The notes under the pieces are model-generated. The model was not told the origin of the DNA, did no database searches, and was given only the letters and a program-made list of their open reading frames with translations. Of a DNA stretch of 60,504 nt, positions 7,968 through 15,997 are shown one piece after another. Positions within the stretch are counted from its first letter, which is position 1, and every line of letters starts with the position of its first letter. The stretch is from Arthrobacter sp. Soil736 (GTDB lineage: Bacteria; Actinomycetota; Actinomycetes; Actinomycetales; Micrococcaceae): contig NZ_LMSB01000034.1 of assembly GCF_001428005.1 (NCBI RefSeq), forward strand, positions 251,670 to 312,173, in the 5' to 3' direction. The position numbers and the translations under genes are program-made.

Positions 7968-8549
7968 ATGGATGACAAAGCGATTCTGCACCGCTACTTG
8001 AAGACGCGGCGGGCGCAGCTCCTCGCGAAGCTCGACGGGCTGGACGAATACGACGTCCGCCGTCCCATGACTCCCACCGGCACCAACCTCCTAGGCCTCG
8101 TGAAGCACGTTGCCAGCGTAGAGCTGGGCTACTTCGGCGAGGTGTTCGGACGCCCGAGCGAGCGGGATGTGCCGTGGCTCGACGACGATGCGGAGCCTGA
8201 TGCGGATATGTGGGCGACGCCTGCCGAGACCCGCGCGGACATCATCGCCTTGCACCGATTCTCGGCGGACCACAGCGATGCCACCATTGAGGCCCTCGCG
8301 CTCGACGCGCCTGGCATGGTGCCGTGGTGGCCCGAGGAGCGCAAGCACGTGACCCTGCAGCAGATCCTGGTGCACATGTGCTCCGAGACGGCCCAGCACC
8401 TCGGGCACGCGGACATCCTCCGCGAACTCATCGACGGCGCCGCAGGTCAGGGCCCGAACGACCCCAACCTGCCGATGCGCAGCGACACGGAGAAGGCCGC
8501 GCACTTCGCCCGGCTTGAAGAAGCGGCCCGGGAGGCCGCGGCCCGCTAA
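7968..8549 (+). CDS. DinB-family (DUF664) protein
   Basis: A 193-residue cytoplasmic four-helix-bundle protein. Metal-binding histidine positions typical of the DinB/DUF664 fold are visible in LVKHVASVELGYF and in SETAQHLGHADILREL. Related proteins include mycothiol-dependent transferases of actinobacteria and many of unknown substrate. The WWPEERKHVTLQQILVHMCS segment is characteristic of the actinobacterial DUF664 branch. The frame is open upstream to 7791, but that part overlaps the csp terminator and lacks homology; the leaderless -10 box supports ATG 7968. The gene appears to be transcribed alone. Confidence 0.85.
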   Translation: MDDKAILHRYLKTRRAQLLAKLDGLDEYDVRRPMTPTGTNLLGLVKHVASVELGYFGEVFGRPSERDVPWLDDDAEPDADMWATPAETRADIIALHRFSADHSDATIEALALDAPGMVPWWPEERKHVTLQQILVHMCSETAQHLGHADILRELIDGAAGQGPNDPNLPMRSDTEKAAHFARLEEAAREAAAR

Positions 8550-8785
8550 GCGCTCACCTAATCAGACCGGGTCCAACTGCCGCCCGCCCCTCCTGACGTG
8601 CAGAAACAACCGGCCTTCAAGGTTTTCACAACCTCCTCCGGCGAAGCTTGGTGCACCGAACTCAAGGCGTGACAAGCGTTGGGAGGGGCGTTGTCAGGGT
8701 GCTCGCCAGGCTGGCCGCTGTGGTGCTTTGAATGTCCGAGCGGCGTCCGCTTCCGGAACCGTGAACGCCACCTGGTGCACGGACT

Positions 8786-9907
8786 GTGCCGGTGAACAGG
8801 GCCCACGGCAGGCATCGCAGGACCCCTGACCGCCGGACGCTGAGGCCAGGGCACCGGCACAGGCTGCCTGGCGGCGGCTCTGTTTCCCGTCTCGTCAGCC
8901 CCCTTGCGGCTACAGTGGCTGCCTCTGTGGCCGCCGCGGCGGTGGTGTACGCGTCCGCCCTCCCGCCTCCCTTTGGTACCTCGGGCACGCCGCGCGGGAT
9001 GACGCCGTCGACGGTCGGCAGCCCTGCAAATCCGGCAAGGATCCCTATCCCCTTGTCCACGCCGCCCAGCCGAGCAACATCCGCAAGTCCCGCGGTCACG
9101 GCTACGGCCCCAGCGCCCGCAAAGCCAGCACCTGCAAAGCCAGCACCCGCAAAGAGTGCCAGCGCCATCCGTGCAACAGCATCGCCCTCTGCCGCCGTTC
9201 CGGACACACAGGGGTCAGCCATCGATCCAGTTCTTGAGGCGCAGGTCAGCGGCATCATCAGGGCAAACGCCCCCAGCCAAGTGGGCGTCGCCCTGATCGA
9301 TATGGCGGACGGCATCGTTCACGAATACGGGGTGCGCGAGAAGTTCGTGGCGGCGAGTACCGGTAAGGTTCTCGCCGCGGCCACCTATTACCATCTTGCC
9401 GAATCGGGGCTGGTCTCGTTGGCGGCCCCCATGGGCGGTTCCACGGCGGAAGTCCACCTCCGGCGGATGATCCAGCAAAGTGACAACCAGTCCTGGGGGC
9501 TGATCCTTGGCGCCATCGGCTACCAAGGGATCCAGGACTACGCGGCATCGATCGGTATCACCTATGACCGCGTGTTGAATACCCTCACCGCGGCTGAGAC
9601 AGCACGGATACTGGCGCTGCTGTTCGGCGGCCGCCTTCTCAGCGGTGCCAACACCGCCCAACTGCTCTCCTACATGCAGTACACGAACTACGAGTCGTTG
9701 ATTCCGGCCGCTGTTCCGGCCGGAATCAACGTTTTCCACAAGTACGGTCTGCTCGACGGCAACCTGCATGATGCGGCCATCCTGGTGCAGGACACGCGCG
9801 CATACGTCCTGGTGGTGTACACCCTGGGACACGACGCTGCAGGCATGCCCGGGGGCGCCGGAATCATCCATCAGGTCACGCAGGCGGTTGCGGCGAAACT
9901 GTTCTAA
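8786..9907 (+). CDS. Membrane-anchored serine hydrolase of the class A beta-lactamase fold
   Basis: A predicted exported protein: basic N-terminus, one hydrophobic segment (residues 36-58), a long Ala/Pro/Lys/Ser linker with tandem AKPAP units (residues 60-140), then a beta-lactamase/transpeptidase-like domain. Ser191 and Lys194 form the SxxK motif (STGK), Ser232-Asp-Asn is the SDN motif, and Lys319-Tyr-Gly stands where KTG/KSG is expected. No Glu166-type omega loop is evident, so a peptidoglycan-related hydrolase is likelier than an antibiotic resistance enzyme. The start is uncertain: GTG at 8786 or GTG at 8792. An unusual 13-bp inverted repeat lies inside the reading frame. Confidence 0.8.
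   Translation: MPVNRAHGRHRRTPDRRTLRPGHRHRLPGGGSVSRLVSPLAATVAASVAAAAVVYASALPPPFGTSGTPRGMTPSTVGSPANPARIPIPLSTPPSRATSASPAVTATAPAPAKPAPAKPAPAKSASAIRATASPSAAVPDTQGSAIDPVLEAQVSGIIRANAPSQVGVALIDMADGIVHEYGVREKFVAASTGKVLAAATYYHLAESGLVSLAAPMGGSTAEVHLRRMIQQSDNQSWGLILGAIGYQGIQDYAASIGITYDRVLNTLTAAETARILALLFGGRLLSGANTAQLLSYMQYTNYESLIPAAVPAGINVFHKYGLLDGNLHDAAILVQDTRAYVLVVYTLGHDAAGMPGGAGIIHQVTQAVAAKLF
9697..9730. repeat. Perfect 13-bp inverted repeat inside the serine hydrolase gene
   Basis: GTTGATTCCGGCC and its exact complement flank an 8-base loop, followed by GTTTTCC. The hairpin is in a coding region and encodes an ordinary stretch (SLIPAAVPAGINVF), so the perfect pairing is not required by the protein. 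It could slow or partly terminate transcription, or act on mRNA stability. Confidence 0.8.
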
Positions 9908-10124
9908 GGCGGCGCCGGACCCAGGTTCCAAAGGAAACAGCCATGGGGGTTCCCTCTTCCGCCCGCACGCGAAGCGGGAAGACACCACATTTCTGCACCG
10001 TTTTGCCGCCACGACCCCGCGGCCAGTCCCGGCCAGGCCGCGGAATTCCAACCCTGAGGCCCCGGTCCCGGCAGGAAAGTGGTGCAAATTTGCCGCCGCG
10101 CCGCCGAACGGGTGCGGCCCGGCC

Positions 10125-11357
10125 CTACACGAAGGCCGATTTCCCCGTCACGGCACGGGCTACGATCAGCGAGTTGATCTCGTAGCTGCCCTCGTAGGTG
10201 TAAAGGATCTCGGCGTCGCCGAACAGTTTGCCCATCTCGAAGTCGCTGCTGATGCCGTTGCCGCCCAGCAGGGAACGTCCCATGGCCACCGAGGCGCGCG
10301 CGAGCCTGGTGGTGGTGGCCTTGGCCATGGCGGCCTGCGCCATTTCCAGCTTGCCGTCCTCCTGGATCCGGGCAAGCTGAACCATCAGCGCCAGCGACGC
10401 GGACGCATTGCCGAGGATCTCGGCCAGCTGCTGTTGGACAAGCTGGAAGCTGGCCAGTTCCTTGCCGAATTGCTTGCGCTGCAGTGAATAGGAACGGGCG
10501 ACGTCGAACGCGGCCAGCTGGATCCCGGCACCTTGCCAGCCCACCCAGGCACGCGAATCCCGCAGGAGCTCGTTGGCCTTGGAGAAATCGGTGGCGCCAG
10601 GGAGCAGGTTTGCCTCCGGGATCCGGACGTCCTGGAGCACGATGTCCGCGTTCTGCATGATCCGCAGCCCGATCTTGTTGGCGATCTTCGTGGCCGCATA
10701 GCCCGGGCGGTCCGTTTCCACGATGAAGCCCTTGATCTGCTGGTCGGCCACATCCCGGGCCCACACCAGGGCAAAGTCGGCAATGGTGCCGGCGCCGATC
10801 CACCGTTTGGCCCCGCTGATCACCCATTCGCCATTCTCGAGCCGGGCCGTGGTGGCCAGGCCGCCGGCGATGTCCGAACCGTGCTCCGGCTCAGTGAGCG
10901 CAAAGGCCCCCAGCTGCGTGAAAGCCGTCAGGCCGGGCAACCAGCGGCGCTTTTGTTCGTCGGAGCCAAGCTCGTTGATCATGCCCACGATGAGCTCGTT
11001 GTGGATGCCCACCAAGGCGGACAGCGACACGTCGGCCCGGGCCACTTCCACGTACATGAGGCCCTTGAAGAGCTTGGATGTGCCGTCCGTCTGCAGCCCG
11101 CCGAGTCCGCGCTTTCCCAGCTCAGCCAGGAGCCCGAAGGGGAACTCCTCGCGGTTCCAGTAGTCGATGGACTGGGCGCGTACCCGGGACTGCAGGAACT
11201 CCCTGGTGTCGAGGTAGCGCTGCCGCTCGCCGGCAGGCAGCAGGTCCGCGATGTACATCAGGTCCGCGTCCGGAAAGGGCGGCGCGGCGGCGTCAGCACT
11301 AACCGCCGTCGTTTCGGTTGATTGTCCGCTGTCACGTCCTTGTGGCTGCACGGGCAT
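10125..11357 (-). CDS. Acyl-CoA dehydrogenase (glutaryl-CoA dehydrogenase-like)
   Basis: A 410-residue flavoenzyme that oxidises an acyl-CoA at the alpha-beta position and passes electrons to ETF. The FAD-binding motif is visible in LGAFALTEPEHGSDIAG, the central region in VISGAKRWIGAG, and the C-terminal catalytic segment in YEGSYEINSL, where the Glu after Tyr is the candidate base, as in the glutaryl/isovaleryl branch. A hydrophilic 30-residue extension precedes the domain. It is divergent from an acyl-CoA ligase gene with an inverted repeat between them, so ligase and dehydrogenase probably act in sequence on one carboxylic acid under control of the MarR protein encoded downstream of the ligase. 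The substrate is unknown. Confidence 0.9.
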   Translation of the reverse strand: MPVQPQGRDSGQSTETTAVSADAAAPPFPDADLMYIADLLPAGERQRYLDTREFLQSRVRAQSIDYWNREEFPFGLLAELGKRGLGGLQTDGTSKLFKGLMYVEVARADVSLSALVGIHNELIVGMINELGSDEQKRRWLPGLTAFTQLGAFALTEPEHGSDIAGGLATTARLENGEWVISGAKRWIGAGTIADFALVWARDVADQQIKGFIVETDRPGYAATKIANKIGLRIMQNADIVLQDVRIPEANLLPGATDFSKANELLRDSRAWVGWQGAGIQLAAFDVARSYSLQRKQFGKELASFQLVQQQLAEILGNASASLALMVQLARIQEDGKLEMAQAAMAKATTTRLARASVAMGRSLLGGNGISSDFEMGKLFGDAEILYTYEGSYEINSLIVARAVTGKSAFV

Positions 11358-11387
11358 AGGTCCCTTCGCTCTTCCAAACCCTTGGAT

Positions 11388-11425
11388 GTCCTAGTATATT
11401 GCACAGTGATGTGGATCACTAGGAC
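11388..11425. promoter_or_regulatory. Inverted repeat in the divergent dehydrogenase/ligase promoter region
   Basis: GTCCTAGT and ACTAGGAC form perfect 8-bp arms separated by 22 bp that include the AT-rich TATATTGCACA. The element fills the space between two divergent genes and is a good candidate operator or promoter element for the MarR-family regulator encoded at 13217. Confidence 0.55.
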
Positions 11426-11452
11426 GTGGATTCCAAAGGCGAAAGGTGCCCC

Positions 11453-13213
11453 ATGACAGTCACCGACGACTTCCGTGCAGCACGCGACCAACTGCTCGCC
11501 CTGCGCCATGACTACGGCCAGGCGAGGAGCACCTTCGAGTGGCCGCGGCTGGAGGAGTTCAACTTCGCGCTCGACTGGTTCGACGCCATTGCCGCCGATC
11601 CGGCTACAGGGAGCAATCCGGCGCTGGTGATCGTCGAGCAGGACGGCTCGGCGACGCGCCGCAGCTTCGCCGAGTTGTCGGCGCGTTCAAACCAGGTGGC
11701 CAACTGGCTCCGCGGCCAGGGGGTGAAACGCGGGGACCGCATGGTCATCATGCTGGGAAACCAGGTGGAGCTCTGGGAGCTCATGCTGGCCGGCATCAAG
11801 CTCGGCATCGTCCTCATCCCCACCACCACGCTCATGGGTCCGGCCGACCTGAAGGACCGCGTGGAGCGCGGCGAGGCAGGCTGGGCCGCCGTCGGAAGTT
11901 CCAACATCGGCAAGTTCGCAGACGTTCCCGGAGACTACAGGCTCATTGAAATCGGCGACGGCGGAGCTTCCGCCGCGGATGCGGCGCCAGGTGCCGCCCG
12001 GTACACGGAGTCCGCGGCGGCCCCGGCGGACTTCACCCCGGATGCCCCCACCAAGGCCGACGAAACGCTGCTGCTGTATTTCACCTCGGGCACCACTTCC
12101 AAGGCCAAGCTCGTGGAGCACACGCACACGTCCTATCCCGTGGGCCACCTGTCCACGATGTATTGGATCGGCCTGGAGCCCGGCGACGTGCACCTCAACG
12201 TGGCATCCCCGGGCTGGGCCAAGCACGCCTGGTCCAACGTGTTCACCCCGTGGATCGCGGAGGCCTGCGTGTTCGTCTACAACTACGAGCGCTTCGATGC
12301 CCGCGCCCTGATGGAACAGATGGACCGGGAGAAGGTCACCAGCTTCTGCGCCCCGCCGACGGTCTGGCGGATGCTCATCCAGGCTGATCTCGGCCTGCTG
12401 AAGAATCCGCCCACCAAGGTGGTGTCCGCCGGCGAGCCGCTCAACGCCGAGGTGATCGGGCAGGTGCAGCGCGCCTGGGGTCAGACCATCCGCGACGGCT
12501 TCGGCCAGACCGAGACCACGGTCCAGGTGGCCAACACCCCCGGCCAGCCGGTGAAAATCGGCGCCATGGGCCAGCCCCTCCCGGGCTATGACGTGGTGCT
12601 TGTTGACCCTGCCACCGGTGAGGAATCCGACGACGGCGAACTCTGCTTGCGCCTGGACCCGCGGCCCGCGGGCCTGATGAAGTCCTACTACGGCGATCCG
12701 GACAAGACGGCGGACGCCTTCCGCGGCGGCTACTATCACACGGGCGACATGGCCAGCCGGGACGAGCGGGGGATCATCACGTATGTGGGCCGCGACGACG
12801 ACGTCTTCAAGTCCTCCGACTACCGGCTGTCCCCGTTCGAGCTGGAGAGCGTACTGATTGAGCATCCGGCCGTGGCGGAGGCCGCAGTGGTCCCGTCCCC
12901 TGACCCGCTCAAGCTGTCGGTGCCCAAGGCGTTCGTGGTCCTCGCGGCCGGTCATGAGCCCGGGCCGGAGCTGGCCGAGGAGATCCTGCGCTACTGCCGC
13001 GACCATCTGGCGCCGTTCAAGCGCATCCGCCGGATCGAATTCACAGAGCTGCCGAAGACCATTTCCGGCAAGATCCGGCGCGTTGAGCTGCGGCACAGCG
13101 AGGAGGTCCGGCACGGCGCGTCCGGCGCTACGGTTTCCGGCGCTGCGATTCAGGCCGGCCTCGGGAAGGAATATTCGGAAGCGGATTTCCCGGGCCTGAA
13201 AAAGCAGGGCTGA
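11453..13213 (+). CDS. AMP-forming acyl-CoA synthetase
   Basis: A 586-residue adenylate-forming enzyme that activates a carboxylic acid with ATP and CoA. The P-loop-like A3 motif is LLYFTSGTTSKAK, A5 is DGFGQTET, A7/A8 are YHTGDMASRDERG and GRDDDVFKSSDYRLSP, and the A10 lysine is in PKTISGKIRR. Overall pattern is that of medium-chain or aryl-CoA ligases (acetoacetyl/benzoate-CoA ligase-like) rather than the long-chain FadD type. ATG 11453 is chosen because GAAAGG lies at the right distance; an upstream ATG at 11426 is in frame. Only 3 bp separate its stop from the MarR gene, so they form an operon. Confidence 0.92.
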   Translation: MTVTDDFRAARDQLLALRHDYGQARSTFEWPRLEEFNFALDWFDAIAADPATGSNPALVIVEQDGSATRRSFAELSARSNQVANWLRGQGVKRGDRMVIMLGNQVELWELMLAGIKLGIVLIPTTTLMGPADLKDRVERGEAGWAAVGSSNIGKFADVPGDYRLIEIGDGGASAADAAPGAARYTESAAAPADFTPDAPTKADETLLLYFTSGTTSKAKLVEHTHTSYPVGHLSTMYWIGLEPGDVHLNVASPGWAKHAWSNVFTPWIAEACVFVYNYERFDARALMEQMDREKVTSFCAPPTVWRMLIQADLGLLKNPPTKVVSAGEPLNAEVIGQVQRAWGQTIRDGFGQTETTVQVANTPGQPVKIGAMGQPLPGYDVVLVDPATGEESDDGELCLRLDPRPAGLMKSYYGDPDKTADAFRGGYYHTGDMASRDERGIITYVGRDDDVFKSSDYRLSPFELESVLIEHPAVAEAAVVPSPDPLKLSVPKAFVVLAAGHEPGPELAEEILRYCRDHLAPFKRIRRIEFTELPKTISGKIRRVELRHSEEVRHGASGATVSGAAIQAGLGKEYSEADFPGLKKQG

Positions 13214-13216
13214 GCC

Positions 13217-13723
13217 ATGAACGCACCGCTGCCCCGCGACCCCATTGCCGATGCACAGCGCAACTGGGAGCGCCACGGCTGGGGGGACGTCGCCGCGCCG
13301 ATGGCCGCCGTCACCGCGATCATGCGCACGCAGCAGATACTCCTGGCCCGGATCGAGGGAGCGCTGAAACCCTTCGGCCTGACGTTTGCCCGCTACGAAC
13401 TGCTGGCGCTGCTGAGTTTCGCCCGGAGCGGCGCGCTGCCCATGAACAAGGCGAGCGCCCTGCTCCAGGTCCATCCCACGTCGGTGACCAACGCCGTCGA
13501 CCGCCTGGAAAAGGCCGGGCTGGTGGTCCGTTCACCGCACCCCACGGACGGACGCACCACGCTGATCGAGCTCACCGCGGAGGGGCGCACCCTTGCGAAG
13601 AGCGCGACGGCGGTGCTCAACACTGAAGTTTTCAGCCAGTCCGGCTTCGCGGACCGGGACGTTGACCAGCTCATCCGCATCCTGGGCGATTTCCGCCGGG
13701 GAGCCGGGGACTTTTCCGAGTGA
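13217..13723 (+). CDS. MarR-family transcriptional regulator
   Basis: A 168-residue winged-helix regulator. The recognition region is LPMNKASALLQVHPTSVTNA followed by VDRLEKAGLVVRSPHPTDGR, with the Asp-Gly-Arg wing tip typical of MarR proteins and flanking dimerisation helices. It follows the acyl-CoA ligase gene by 3 bp. MarR proteins commonly repress aromatic or fatty acid catabolism and are released by a CoA thioester or its free acid, so a local role at the divergent promoter with the 11388-11425 inverted repeat is the simplest model. Confidence 0.93.
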   Translation: MNAPLPRDPIADAQRNWERHGWGDVAAPMAAVTAIMRTQQILLARIEGALKPFGLTFARYELLALLSFARSGALPMNKASALLQVHPTSVTNAVDRLEKAGLVVRSPHPTDGRTTLIELTAEGRTLAKSATAVLNTEVFSQSGFADRDVDQLIRILGDFRRGAGDFSE

Positions 13724-13733
13724 CAGCCCGCGG

Positions 13734-14411
13734 CTAGCGGCCGGGAACGGAGTCCCCTTCCGAACGGATTTCAGAGGGCCGGCGCAGCTCTTCGATGAAT
13801 GTGTCGAGCAATGCGTGCTGGTGCGGATTGTTGGCCAGCTGCACGAGGTCGGAGGCCGTGCTGGCCACTTTGATGTTGGTGTGCTGGCTGTACGTGGCCA
13901 GCAGTTGGAACGCGGCGTCAGAACCCATGCGCAGGGCCCCCATCAGGATTCCCTTGGCCTGCTCTATGGTGCTCCGCGTGCCTAGGGCTCTTTCAACCGC
14001 TTCCCGGGACGCCCGCTCTGTTTCCCAGTGCAGGGTGCTTGTGAGGTCAATGATGAACCCGTCAACAGCCCGCAGGGTTCCGGCCTCCATCCGCGCCTCC
14101 CCCGCCGTCAGGACGCGGTGTTCGCGCAGGCGGGCGTCGATGAGGCGGTGGTAGCTGCAGAAGTATCCTCCCGAGGCGCAGGCCGCGGCGAAAATGTCCT
14201 GGCAGCGTTCCCTGTCGTCCGGATGCTTATGGGAAAGGAGCAGCTCGAGCGTCGGGACGATCTCCCCGCGGCTGTACCCATGAAGGGCGTAGAGCTCATC
14301 CGACCAGTCCAGCCGCCGGGTGGCTGCGTCATAGCGGAAGGTGCCGGCAACGCCGTCCGCCTCCCCCCCGAGGGCACTCGAGTAGGTCCGGACGGTCTTC
14401 GGGATGTTCAT
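13734..14411 (-). CDS. PAS-ANTAR domain protein (RNA-binding antitermination regulator)
   Basis: A 225-residue cytoplasmic protein with an N-terminal PAS domain (FRYDAATRRLDWSDELYALH, then YSRGEIVPTLELLLSHKHPD) and a C-terminal ANTAR domain (GTRSTIEQAKGILMGALRMG, DAAFQLLATYSQHTNIKVAS). ANTAR domains bind paired hexanucleotide stem-loops in RNA and prevent termination; PAS-ANTAR proteins without a receiver domain are common in actinobacteria and sense light, redox or ligands through PAS. The start ATG 14411 leaves 28 bp to the upstream DUF1508 gene on the same strand, so they may be co-transcribed. The longer open frame to 14591 overlaps that gene and has no homology. Confidence 0.9.
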   Translation of the reverse strand: MNIPKTVRTYSSALGGEADGVAGTFRYDAATRRLDWSDELYALHGYSRGEIVPTLELLLSHKHPDDRERCQDIFAAACASGGYFCSYHRLIDARLREHRVLTAGEARMEAGTLRAVDGFIIDLTSTLHWETERASREAVERALGTRSTIEQAKGILMGALRMGSDAAFQLLATYSQHTNIKVASTASDLVQLANNPHQHALLDTFIEELRRPSEIRSEGDSVPGR

Positions 14412-14439
14412 CGGGGCATCTTCTGCGCCACCTGCCCGC

Positions 14440-14787
14440 TCATCCTCGGGCACCGGCGGGATATCGGACGAAAGAGGCCGCGAGCGACAGGGCAGGGACG
14501 GATTCCTTGCAGGAAGGCCGCAGCTCAGGCCGGGCGGGCAGGCCCCGCCGGGCTGTTCCTCCCAGTGCCGCTGCAGGCTGATGCGCCGCACGGCGGTCTG
14601 GGGGCGCTTCTGCCAACTCGCGTACGTGGCCCATACCGGCGTATTCGCGTACGGCAGCGATACCTTCTACTGCGGCTGCCTTGCTAGGAAAAGACCGGGA
14701 CACCGCCATCACGGTCCCGTCCGGTGCGGTGAGCTGAAATCTGAAAGAAGCGTCTGCGTCGATGAAAAGTTCGAACATGCCAGCCAT
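14440..14787 (-). CDS. DUF1508 (YegP-like) domain protein
   Basis: A 115-residue protein whose first 55 residues form one YegP/DUF1508 unit: MFELFIDADASFRFQLTAPD, then GTVMAVSRSFPSKAAAVEGI. The ribosome binding site AGGAGG lies 6 bases before the ATG, supporting the start. The C-terminal half is Arg/Ala-rich and does not resemble the family; it may be a lineage-specific tail. YegP-type proteins are small stress-associated proteins of unclear biochemistry. It leads a likely two-gene unit with the PAS-ANTAR protein. Confidence 0.75.
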   Translation of the reverse strand: MAGMFELFIDADASFRFQLTAPDGTVMAVSRSFPSKAAAVEGIAAVREYAGMGHVRELAEAPPDRRAAHQPAAALGGTARRGLPARPELRPSCKESVPALSLAASFVRYPAGARG

Positions 14788-15107
14788 AAAGTCCTCCTGG
14801 ATCCAGGGATCACCCAGCCTCCGTCGACGCCGTCGTCACCGGAGGCAGCTGAAGTTTCCGCACCGTCACCCCGCAGATGTCCCGGGGTTCGAATTGATGA
14901 ATTTATGAAATTGTGAACTAGCCGGGGCTCTCTTGGCAAGCCTTGTCCGCGCCGGAGCCGGGCAAAGAACGGCCATGCGTCGCCCGGTGATGACACATTG
15001 CGGAGCAAGGATTGGGTGGCATCTCGAGACAGACCGTTCTGTCTCTATACTTGGAGCTAGATCCAATTTTTCGGCGCCGGAATCAGGAATTCAGCGGAAG
15101 GAATCCC
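14788..15107. other. Divergent intergenic region, 320 bp
   Basis: This stretch separates the DUF1508 gene (minus) from the ArsR gene (plus). It holds the ribosome binding site of the former, an AT-rich block at about 14892-14920 that stands out from the GC-rich surroundings and may be its promoter, and the ArsR operator/promoter at 15026-15051. I see no further gene. Confidence 0.6.
15026..15051 (+). promoter_or_regulatory. Palindromic operator overlapping the arsR-family promoter
   Basis: GAGACAGA and TCTGTCTC are perfect 8-bp arms around CCGT (15026-15045), immediately followed by the -10 hexamer TATACT (15046-15051). The palindrome therefore occupies the spacer and -35 region, where a bound repressor would block RNA polymerase. 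Autoregulation by the ArsR-family protein encoded about 60 bp downstream is the natural reading. Confidence 0.7.
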
Positions 15108-15518
15108 ATGACGGATGACATGCCAGAGGGCGTGATCCGGACGGAGGTGAAGGCTGAGCTGTTCAAATCCATGGGTCACCCCGCGCGGATCCTCATATTA
15201 GAGATGATGGTTGACGGACCGGTCGCAGTGAGCCACCTGCGGGACGGGACGGGCCTTGAGGCGTCGAACCTTTCCCAGCACCTGGGCATCCTCCGGCGCC
15301 AGCGCCTGATCGTCCCGTCGCGGAAGGACGGCCGTCTGTTCTACGAGCTCTCCTGCAACGACGTCAGCGAGGTTCTCGCCGCGGCGCGGGGACTCCTTGG
15401 CACCGTCCTCCAGGCCAGCGGTTTTCCTCCGGCTAGCGGCATCCAGGCTGGCGGTGTGCCGTCAGTCGCCGGACTGGCGGCCGTCGGCGCCAGCAGCCGC
15501 CAGGCGGCGTCTCTCTAG
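15108..15518 (+). CDS. ArsR-family transcriptional regulator
   Basis: A 136-residue winged-helix repressor. The domain starts VKAELFKSMGHPARILILEM, and the recognition helix lies in EASNLSQHLGILRRQRLIVP, followed by the wing SRKDGRLFYEL. The metal-binding cysteines of ArsR/SmtB metal sensors in the recognition helix (ELCVCDL) are absent, so it probably senses something else. The start at 15108 has GAAGGA at the right spacing; the frame is open upstream through the operator. No obvious target gene follows on the same strand, and a C-terminal Gly/Ser/Ala-rich tail follows the domain. Confidence 0.9.
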   Translation: MTDDMPEGVIRTEVKAELFKSMGHPARILILEMMVDGPVAVSHLRDGTGLEASNLSQHLGILRRQRLIVPSRKDGRLFYELSCNDVSEVLAAARGLLGTVLQASGFPPASGIQAGGVPSVAGLAAVGASSRQAASL

Positions 15519-15584
15519 CCGCTGCGCGCTGCCGTACGAGGCTGTGCCCCGCGCCAGCGCATCGGGAGAGCCAGCGTCAGCGCA

Positions 15585-15848
15585 TCAGGCGGGATTGGCC
15601 ACGGCGGCCGCGGCAGGCCTCCCGAAAAGCCACGCCGCGACGTCGCTCCTTAGGACCAGATGGGGACTCCCGGTCCCGCTGACGCTTCCTGCAGGCACGT
15701 AGTAGCCGCGCCCGGACCCCGGCCCGCCTGCCGCGCGATCAAGCGCCTCAACGATCCGGCGGGTGAGGTGGCCCTGGGGCCCCGCGGCGTGGATTTCCTC
15801 GAGTTCATCCGGGGTGAGTCGTCCCAGTACCGCGGCAATATTGTCCAC
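15585..15848 (-). CDS. Small conserved hypothetical protein
   Basis: An 87-residue protein starting at GTG 15848, supported by the purine-rich GGGAAGGG upstream. The N-terminal half (VLGRLTPDELEEIHAAGPQG, HLTRRIVEALDRA) looks like a compact helical domain; the second half is Gly-rich and then hydrophobic. I do not recognise a family. It is convergent with the ArsR gene and could be a genus-specific gene; codon use is typical for the window. Confidence 0.5.
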   Translation of the reverse strand: MDNIAAVLGRLTPDELEEIHAAGPQGHLTRRIVEALDRAAGGPGSGRGYYVPAGSVSGTGSPHLVLRSDVAAWLFGRPAAAAVANPA

Positions 15849-15997
15849 GATCGTTTCCCTTCCCGCACAGTTGCCAGTTGCTTGAAGTGCAAGGCTAGAG
15901 CACCGCGCTTAACGGCGGGTGAAATCCCCGCGGCGAACAGAATACGGAATCGGGCGGGCGGTGGTAGCCGGATCCGGCACGCTCGATCAGCCGGTCC

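Noticed and set aside
8550..8785. Possible small genes between the DinB-family and serine hydrolase genes
   Set aside because: Short frames have no ribosome sites, homology or codon bias; I see no feature in this stretch.
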